A stretch of 51,678 bases of DNA from Spirochaetota bacterium (lineage in GTDB: Bacteria > Spirochaetota > UBA4802 > UBA5368). The stretch spans positions 1-51,678 of the forward strand of contig JALOTJ010000004.1 in the NCBI GenBank assembly GCA_025457965.1. Direction: 5' to 3'. Every line of letters begins with the position of its first letter. The stretch's first letter is position 1. The translations under genes were made by a program, and so were the position numbers. Under the pieces are notes generated by a model that was given only the letters and a program-made list of their open reading frames with translations, was not told where the DNA came from and did no database searches. Below, one piece after another: positions 49,409 through 51,678 of the stretch.

Positions 49409-50851
49409 TCAATGCGATTTCTCCATGGTCTCCTTCACTTCCCTGGCGATGCATTCGGGGGAATCGCACGGGAATACCGGTTCTTCCTTCTCATATGCCT
49501 TCTTCCAGTTTTTACTGATGTATACGAGCGCGGTGAGTATCAACGCGGCCGAGAGCCCCCACGAGGCGCCGCGGACCGCGAGGATTGCCCCTGCGACGCC
49601 CGCGATCCCCAGGTCGTTGAAGGCACGTGACTTGAGCACGCCCACGCGTACGCTCACGTAACCCTGTATCAGCATAGTGGAGGCCAGCCCGACGCCGAGT
49701 ATCGGCTTAACCGTGGAGACGATGGGGGCGAAGAAATAACCGGCGAAGGTGCCCCAGCGGAATGAGCCCGCGCCGCTGTTCACCGATTCCATGGCCCTGG
49801 GGCCGTGCTTGTATCGTTCACATACCACCACCTGCATGGCGGCCCAGAGGGGACCGCACATCGAGATATCTGGACCCGCTATGCTCATTACGAGGTTGCG
49901 TCCGCCGAAGATGATATGGGACCTGTTGGGGTTGTAGTTGACGTTCTCATCCGGACGGTATTTCTGAGCGTCGTCAAGCAGCGCCTGGCTCTGGATGACG
50001 TCTCCGAACACGACGATGTACGCGCTTATCACCATCGGTATGCCCGAGAGGAACATTTCCAGCGGTGGAAAGGGTATGGAGCCCAGTATCGTGAAATCCC
50101 TCCATAGTGTCGAGAAATCAGGGGAGGTGAAAATGTTGCCGTCATAGGTCGGCCAGGGGATTTCGCCAAACAGCGGTCCCAGGATGACGGCGAGCGCGAG
50201 CGCGGGCATCATGCCGAGGTTCCCGAGATAGTAGGCCCATCGGTGTTTACGGCGAAAGGACTTGAAGCTTTCGGAGAAAATGAGGTAGAAGGCCAGCCCC
50301 ACACAGACACTGATCGTAATCGGGCTGGTGCTGAAGCTCCGTATACCCTGTTTCGCGGGATCGAAGATGAGCATCACGGCGGCAAATCCCGCGCCTATAA
50401 GGATGGCCGACTGCACCGCGTTCGGTATGAGGGCGATGAACCGCCGGGCGAGGCCTGTGAGGCCAAGCACGATGCAGAAGACGCCGAATGTCATCTCGAA
50501 GGCGATGAGGGCTTGCATTCGCTCGACTCCCATGGGGAAGGTCTCGCAGTAGGCGATCAGGAGCGGTATGGCCGGAGTCACCCAGCCAGGTACAACGGGA
50601 TCACCGAAGGTGACATGCGCCAGGTACAACGCCCCGTTAAGAATGACGATGGCCAGTGCGACCTCGAAGGACATGCCGAGCTTGGCGGTGAGCACCGTGA
50701 TGATAGAGAGGCATACGGTGCACATCAGAAGACCCTGCGCAAAATCGGCCCATTCGAATCGATAATGAATAAACGGCACTCTCAGCATCAGCGGGCCCAG
50801 GGGTATGCCGGGTTGGACCGCACCGAACTCTCTCTTGATGCTCATACTCAA
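49409..50851 (-). CDS. Polytopic inner-membrane transporter, NCS2/SulP-like
   Basis: 480 aa with many TMs; PGWVTPAIPLLIAY, GLARRFIALIPNAVQSAILIGAGFAAV. Exact family not assigned. Confidence 0.6.
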   Translation of the reverse strand: MSMSIKREFGAVQPGIPLGPLMLRVPFIHYRFEWADFAQGLLMCTVCLSIITVLTAKLGMSFEVALAIVILNGALYLAHVTFGDPVVPGWVTPAIPLLIAYCETFPMGVERMQALIAFEMTFGVFCIVLGLTGLARRFIALIPNAVQSAILIGAGFAAVMLIFDPAKQGIRSFSTSPITISVCVGLAFYLIFSESFKSFRRKHRWAYYLGNLGMMPALALAVILGPLFGEIPWPTYDGNIFTSPDFSTLWRDFTILGSIPFPPLEMFLSGIPMVISAYIVVFGDVIQSQALLDDAQKYRPDENVNYNPNRSHIIFGGRNLVMSIAGPDISMCGPLWAAMQVVVCERYKHGPRAMESVNSGAGSFRWGTFAGYFFAPIVSTVKPILGVGLASTMLIQGYVSVRVGVLKSRAFNDLGIAGVAGAILAVRGASWGLSAALILTALVYISKNWKKAYEKEEPVFPCDSPECIAREVKETMEKSH

Positions 50852-50970
50852 TCCTCCTCCTGTCTATTTATCATGTCTTTCAGGTCGTGTGAGTGAGACC
50901 GCTCCCCGGACATTTTTAATACGTGTTTTTCCGTTCATTAACGGAGCGCTTCTCAGCGGATATCACCGCC

Positions 50971-51678
50971 TTATTGTTTATACCTCTCTTGAAAACGTTT
51001 TGAGAGCCCTTCCCGAAAATCCGGATGTGCGATCGCGATCAGTGCCTCGGCCCTCTGTCTGACCGTCCTTCCGTACAGTTCGGCGATTCCATATTCGGTA
51101 ACGATGAAATGAACGTCCGTACGGGGCGTGGTCACCGTTGCCCCCTCGTCTATAAGCGGCACTATTTTGGATATTTTTCCGCCCGAGGCGGTCGAGTGAA
51201 AGGCGAGGATTGACCGCCCTCCCCTGGACCATGCGGCGCCGCGAATGAAATCTCCCTGGCCGCCAGACCCGCTGAACTGTCGGTAGCCGATGGTGTCGGA
51301 AACGGCCTGCCCGAGAAGGTCGACCTGCAGCGCCGAATTGATTGAAACCATGTTGTCGTTTCGCGCTATGATGGCGGGATTATTGGTGTAGTCGACGGGA
51401 TACATTTCCACCATGGGATTGTTGTTGACGAACCGGTAGAGCTTCTCGCTGCCCATGAAGAAGGTGGCGACCATCTTGCCGGGATGGTAGTTTTTACGGG
51501 CGCAGGTGATGACGCCGGAATTGACCAGGTCCACCACTCCATCCGAGAACATCTCGGTATGTATTCCGAGGTCCTTCTTGTGTTTCAGGAAACAGAGCAC
51601 CGCGTCGGGTACGGCGCCGATGCCGAGCTGCAGGCAGTCGCCGTCGCGGATGAGCTCCGCGCAGAACTTTCCGATCTT
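50971..51678 (-). CDS. Acetyl-CoA hydrolase/transferase family protein (C-terminal part; truncated by window end)
   Basis: DLGIHTEMFSDGVVDLVNSGVI...FSGSGGQGDFIRGAAWSRGGRSILAFHSTASGGKISKIVPLIDEGATVTTPRTDVHFIVTEYGIAELYGRTVRQRAEALIAIAHPDFR; frame stays open to 51678 (KIGKFCAELIRDGDCLQLGIGAVPDAV). Confidence 0.92.
   Translation of the reverse strand, partial: KIGKFCAELIRDGDCLQLGIGAVPDAVLCFLKHKKDLGIHTEMFSDGVVDLVNSGVITCARKNYHPGKMVATFFMGSEKLYRFVNNNPMVEMYPVDYTNNPAIIARNDNMVSINSALQVDLLGQAVSDTIGYRQFSGSGGQGDFIRGAAWSRGGRSILAFHSTASGGKISKIVPLIDEGATVTTPRTDVHFIVTEYGIAELYGRTVRQRAEALIAIAHPDFREGLSKRFQERYKQ

Overview
This is a GC-rich bacterial chromosomal window with about 43 protein-coding genes. I found no CRISPR array, transposase, rRNA or recognisable tRNA. 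Gene content (FecR-domain lipoprotein with LipL45-like architecture, FlgD-Ig/OmpA protein, Bat operon) hints at Spirochaetota, but that is inference. Main blocks: (1) a minus-strand liv-type ABC transporter operon (livJ-G-F, acyl-CoA synthetase, livM-H) with a CoA ligase inside it; (2) tgt, a STAS protein, a LysM lipoprotein and a MoxR-DUF58-BatA/B/C/D operon; (3) mazG, a cNMP-binding protein linked to an ABC-2 exporter, a CreD-like membrane protein and glyA; (4) a FecR lipoprotein and valS; (5) a three-gene minus-strand operon of Mre11/YhaO-like nuclease, YhaN-like ATPase with a transmembrane pair inside its coiled coil, and a TPR protein; (6) an orphan sigma54 response regulator, an MPGP-like HAD phosphatase and a large OmpA/FlgD-Ig protein interrupted by one in-frame TAG; (7) an acyl-CoA energy/regulation cluster: CoA-transferase-GNAT fusion, ADP-forming acyl-CoA synthetase, two tandem paralogous P-loop/DRTGG proteins, and farther on a multi-TM transporter and a second CoA-transferase. 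Best candidates for follow-up are the acyl-CoA/DRTGG cluster (41.2-47.8 kb), the membrane-embedded SbcCD/YhaNO-like operon (31.2-35.4 kb), the CoA ligase inside the liv operon, and three disrupted genes (DUF2284 frameshift, OmpA amber stop, OsmC remnant).
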